Made by a program: the position numbers and the translations under genes
Shown: in pieces, positions 5,601 through 6,875 of the stretch
Position numbering within the stretch: the stretch's first letter is position 1
How the letters are laid out: the number at the start of each line of letters is the position of its first letter
Notes under the pieces: generated by a model
Databases searched by the model: none
Seen by the model: only the letters and a program-made list of their open reading frames with translations
Told to the model about the DNA's origin: nothing
Source of the DNA: Euryarchaeota archaeon UBA33
Lineage (GTDB): Archaea > Thermoplasmatota > E2 > DHVEG-1
Direction of reading: 5' to 3'
NCBI GenBank assembly: GCA_002506745.1
Contig: DAYE01000074.1
Location: 22,424-29,298, forward strand
DNA length: 6,875 nt

Positions 5601-6875
5601 AATTAAGGTGACGCCAGATCATAACATATTGATAATTCAAGATGGTATTCCTTCGGTCAAAAAAGCTCGAGATATAAAAGAAGGAGACCGATTACCTGTC
5701 AGCTTAAAAACTCCTTATGAAACTTCTGTCTTAGAGATCAATGTTCCAAAAATTTTATCTGAGCTAAGTGATGATCTTTTAATAGATATTAAACTGCGAA
5801 AGTCAAAAAATTTCTTCAAAAATCTCGTGAAACAATTAGGGCGAGACAGGGTTATAGAACTATGCGGGATAAAAGGTGATTTGGCGATTAGTTTAAGTAA
5901 GTGGTATTCAAGTGTGCCGTTACTTCATTTTAAAAAATTGTGTGAGAACTCAGATATATGGTATGATGATTTACCGAAAAGCACTTGTGTTGGGTTAAGA
6001 CGTGACCATGTATATATTCCAGCATATTTAACCGATATAGAGTCACTCTTTTGGATTCTTGGGATTTACTGTGCGGAGGGTTGGTCTCGATCGAATAGTT
6101 CATCTCATCAGGTAGCATTCAGAATTGAAAATGTCGAGTTAAGAAAAAGATTAATTAGTAACATGAAAAATGTGTTTGAATTAGACCCGTACAAAGATGG
6201 TGGACGGGTAGTGTATTCCTCAAGAGTGTTGTTTTTACTTTTCAATAAAATTTGGGGAACAGGAAAAACAGCGTACGAGAAGCACGTCCCAGAAATTATT
6301 TATCATGGAAACGAGCGATCAATGATTAACTTCGTATCAGCATTTTTCGATGGGGATGGCTCCATTAGTCTGGATCCTAACAGAATTACTTTATATTCTG
6401 TTTCTCAACCGCTGTTAGAAGGAATTGCGAATCTTTTACTTCGGGTAAATATTTTTACGAGATATCAAAAAACAAAGGAACGTTTGCCTGGAAAAGCCGT
6501 GTTGAAAATATATGAAAAATTAGGAAAAGAACCAGTCCGTCATCAGCTGTTTCATCTCGTAGTAACCGGTGAAGATAAATATCGATTTGCAGAAATCATT
6601 AAACCTATTTCCAATAAGAAGAGAAATCGTTCTAGAAAAATGATGGAATTACAACCTCTGAACGTGTCAAGGTTCATTCAATACAATGGGATTAATTATC
6701 CAGCTGTTTCCTACTCCGATTACACTTTTGATATTATTAAAGAAATACAGACCGAAAAAGTACACGATGAGCCGACGTATTGTTTTGATATCGAAGGAGA
6801 AAAATTAGAGGATAAAGCGGTTCTTTGGCACAATCAACTCATCCAAATACGATGTGATGGCGACGAAGATGGCCT
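2641..6875 (+). CDS. polC: DNA polymerase D large subunit DP2, intein-containing precursor (runs off the right edge)
   Basis: DP2 is the catalytic subunit of archaeal PolD and pairs with DP1 encoded just upstream. The frame is open for 1411 codons. N-extein landmarks in order: EIPQALDLAARVE (residues about 52-64), LVGPEGIAP (66-74), AILTEG (120-125), SGPIRSAGGTG (156-166), CPIC (223-226), NRLRGGACLV (249-258), GGFRLRYGR (330-338), INPATM (348-353), GTQMKTERPGKG (363-374), a RMGRPEKA segment (504-511), a zinc module (674-689), RAKHNVYVFKDGT (748-760), APHTSAGALGRIIGF (861-875) and KRRN (891-894). The intein follows from residue 895. Only Cys1405 to Gly1411 of the C-extein is visible, including the catalytic DGD. 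The start at 2641 is the first ATG; ATG at 2650 is an alternative. Compared with Pyrococcus DP2 as I recall it, the N-extein is shorter and has one zinc module before the intein where Pyrococcus has more. Confidence 0.96.
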   Translation, partial: MRNMDGETSRDIAASPAMRAYFQQLQQDIDTCYQLANSARKKGCDPELTVEIPQALDLAARVEQLVGPEGIAPKIRQATQKIGNRELVSLEIARMIVDRKTYRFNTIEQALDQAIRTGLAILTEGVLVAPLEGIAEVRIGRNNDGTNYVDLYFSGPIRSAGGTGQAMSVLIADVVRRDLGIGRYIATQGEIERLKEEIPLYKRVQHLQYLPSVDEIDLIMKNCPICINGEATEDEEVAGYRDLPRVGTNRLRGGACLVIAEGLCLKAPKINKHIKKMKLPGWEFLEPFVNKGVEPTKENGEIPMIPPSSKYIGEVIAGRPVLSHPSRKGGFRLRYGRARTAGLASTAINPATMFILDSFITVGTQMKTERPGKGTIGTPCDQIEGPIVLLQNGDLIQINDVKDIRSDVKTIIDLGEILIPFGEFIENNTYLPDASYVYEWWVQELQNILGTIPPNNTYPAIIAAEHTLQQKINQDFGRPLDIHQPTPTDAFLISERYHVPLHPTGNLFWHDLPITDHVTLMTYIKEQGKILTDEHTTLIVPNNQEIKNILIELGSLHTQREGTLRITQYAYPLIRCCGLDLKEGTIITTDRWRSPSEGETTLSFVSALAGVHIRPRAPFRIGTRMGRPEKASPRKMRPPPHVLFPLGDYGGNQRLVKNAAENVTIEVEVGKRRCPSCHAVTFHLACTCGAHTEVIEGKPEKQHINLSEELERAQKNLKEHILPETIKGVIGTISKHKTPEPLEKGILRAKHNVYVFKDGTIRFDMTDAPLTHFKPKEIGVPVKRIKELGYIKDYLGNDLQSDEQICELKVQDVIVANACAEYFVQVSKFIDDLLTKFYGANRFYKVKKNQDLVGHLVVGLAPHTSAGALGRIIGFTTAQVCFMHPFFHATKRRNCYHFDHHVFLYDENHDRFLTDKIGKMVEELIPKGKSKIIDAYGTERIDLDPTTKLYAYSLNRKSGKMERKKVKYFIKGKTDRWIKIKTSTNREIKVTPDHNILIIQDGIPSVKKARDIKEGDRLPVSLKTPYETSVLEINVPKILSELSDDLLIDIKLRKSKNFFKNLVKQLGRDRVIELCGIKGDLAISLSKWYSSVPLLHFKKLCENSDIWYDDLPKSTCVGLRRDHVYIPAYLTDIESLFWILGIYCAEGWSRSNSSSHQVAFRIENVELRKRLISNMKNVFELDPYKDGGRVVYSSRVLFLLFNKIWGTGKTAYEKHVPEIIYHGNERSMINFVSAFFDGDGSISLDPNRITLYSVSQPLLEGIANLLLRVNIFTRYQKTKERLPGKAVLKIYEKLGKEPVRHQLFHLVVTGEDKYRFAEIIKPISNKKRNRSRKMMELQPLNVSRFIQYNGINYPAVSYSDYTFDIIKEIQTEKVHDEPTYCFDIEGEKLEDKAVLWHNQLIQIRCDGDEDG
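3307..3318 (+). other. First Cys pair (CPIC) of DP2
   Basis: C223 and C226 lie ahead of an E-A-T-E-D-E-E-V-A-G-Y segment that is typical of DP2. Further cysteines at 256 (GGACLV) and 262 (EGLCLK) could complete a metal site. Pyrococcus DP2 has isoleucine-proline-rich sequence here without these cysteines, so the site varies between lineages. Zinc binding is inferred from spacing only. Confidence 0.5.
4660..4707 (+). other. DP2 zinc-binding module with a shortened second knuckle
   Basis: C674-x2-C677 is followed eight residues later by C686-x-C688-Gly, then HTE. The family pattern is two CxxC knuckles, the second usually C-x2-C-G. Here the second pair has one spacer residue (CTCG). Four cysteines are still available for one metal ion. 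Confidence 0.6.
5101..5322 (+). other. Extein segment with foreign-looking codon usage next to the intein
   Basis: The 74 codons before the intein encode conserved DP2 sequence but do not follow the codon preference of the preceding 820 codons. Phenylalanine is TTT seven times and TTC once here, against 19 TTC and one TTT in 2641-5100. TTA, TTG, ATT and GCT also appear. The protein is normal, so this is a change in DNA ancestry rather than a coding defect. Co-conversion of the flank during intein homing is the likely cause. Confidence 0.65.
5851..5940 (+). other. Helix-turn-helix-like segment of the intein endonuclease region
   Basis: Intein residues about 177-206 (V-I-E-L-C-G-I-K-G-D-L-A-I-S-L-S-K-W onward) have the spacing of a small helical DNA-binding segment of the kind that often precedes the DOD endonuclease core in archaeal inteins. 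It would help recognise the polC target site. The assignment is by pattern only. Confidence 0.4.
6046..6372 (+). other. DOD (LAGLIDADG) endonuclease core within the intein
   Basis: First dodecapeptide: LFWILGIYCAEGW at intein residues 242-254, with the acidic residue E252. Second: NFVSAFFDGDGSI at 336-348, with D343 and D345. The spacing of about 95 residues is normal for a single-chain two-motif enzyme. Each motif keeps a catalytic acid, so cleavage of intein-free polC alleles looks possible. No frameshift or stop is present, which suggests recent activity or continued selection. Confidence 0.9.
6829..6855 (+). other. Noncanonical C-terminal splice junction (HN, QLIQIR, then Cys)
   Basis: The motif VLWHN stands where block G normally ends the intein, 17 residues after the start of the conserved FDI strand. 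Splicing then needs Cys, Ser or Thr next, but the next residue is Gln. The extein Cys comes only after Q-L-I-Q-I-R. Taken at the extein boundary, the last intein residue is Arg, which cannot cyclise as Asn or Gln does. The reading frame through the region is clean. Confidence 0.75.
6853..6870 (+). other. DP2 catalytic CDGDED motif (start of the C-extein)
   Basis: Precursor residues C1405, D1406, G1407, D1408, E1409 and D1410. In Pyrococcus PolD the two aspartates of the NCDGD motif are essential for polymerisation. Here they are cut off from the upstream KRRN by the intein, so the active site is assembled only after splicing. The gene continues beyond the window. Confidence 0.9.

Larger units (their letters stand above)
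5323..6852 (+). mobile_element. Intein in DP2 with a LAGLIDADG homing endonuclease
   Basis: Inserted in frame between Asn894 and Cys1405 of DP2, the same site as the known Pyrococcus Pol-II intein. Block A begins at Cys1 (CYHFDHHVFL, with Asp5 as in other inteins). Block B is REIKVTPDHNILI, giving the T97-x-x-H100 signature, followed by a KARDIKEGD segment. An endonuclease insert occupies the middle. Block F is TYCFDIE (about 485-491) and block G is VLWHN (500-504). Between the HN and the extein Cys are six further residues (505-510), so the right boundary is uncertain: 6834 if HN is terminal, 6852 if the segment ends just before Cys. Base composition differs from the host gene: row 6121-6180 has 14 G/C of 60, while row 3601-3660 has 36 of 60. 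This points to horizontal acquisition. Confidence 0.93.

Noticed and set aside
5930..6118. A 62-codon minus-strand frame inside the intein
   Set aside because: It is antisense to well-defined endonuclease coding sequence including the first DOD motif, with no ribosome-binding site or family resemblance.

Overview
The window looks like chromosomal DNA of a euryarchaeote. The reason is the pair of genes that fills most of it: the small (DP1) and large (DP2) subunits of the archaeal D-family DNA polymerase (PolD), a replicase confined to Archaea. The host coding sequence strongly prefers C-ending codons (TTC, ATC, CTC, AAC). I cannot place the organism more precisely from this sequence alone.

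Layout. Positions 1-707 (minus strand) hold the N-terminal half of ThiC, the thiamin pyrimidine synthase; the gene runs off the left edge. A 143-base gap (708-850) separates it from the divergently transcribed polB (DP1), at 851-2548 plus. DP1 has an N-terminal helical domain, an acidic linker, an OB-fold region and a calcineurin-like phosphoesterase with all its metal-binding motifs, so it should be an active 3'-5' proofreading exonuclease. After a 92-base gap, polC (DP2) starts at 2641 and is open to the right edge in one uninterrupted frame (1411 codons visible).

polC is interrupted by a large intein of about 504-510 residues that begins at 5323. It has splicing blocks at both ends and a two-motif LAGLIDADG (DOD) homing endonuclease in the middle. 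It sits between the Asn and Cys of the conserved KRRN/CDGDED segment, directly before the catalytic aspartates, so DP2 needs protein splicing to become a working polymerase. DP1 and DP2 form one heterodimeric replicase; ThiC is an unrelated neighbour.

Two points deserve attention. First, the right end of the intein is not canonical: the expected terminal His-Asn is followed by six extra residues (QLIQIR) before the extein Cys, so neither the HN/Q nor the R/C junction fits the standard splicing chemistry. Second, host codon usage changes abruptly about 220 bases before the intein: phenylalanine is 19 TTC to 1 TTT before position 5101, then 1 TTC to 7 TTT in 5101-5322. This suggests that flanking extein DNA was co-converted when the intein homed in. 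I saw no RNA genes, CRISPR arrays, insertion sequences or defence genes.
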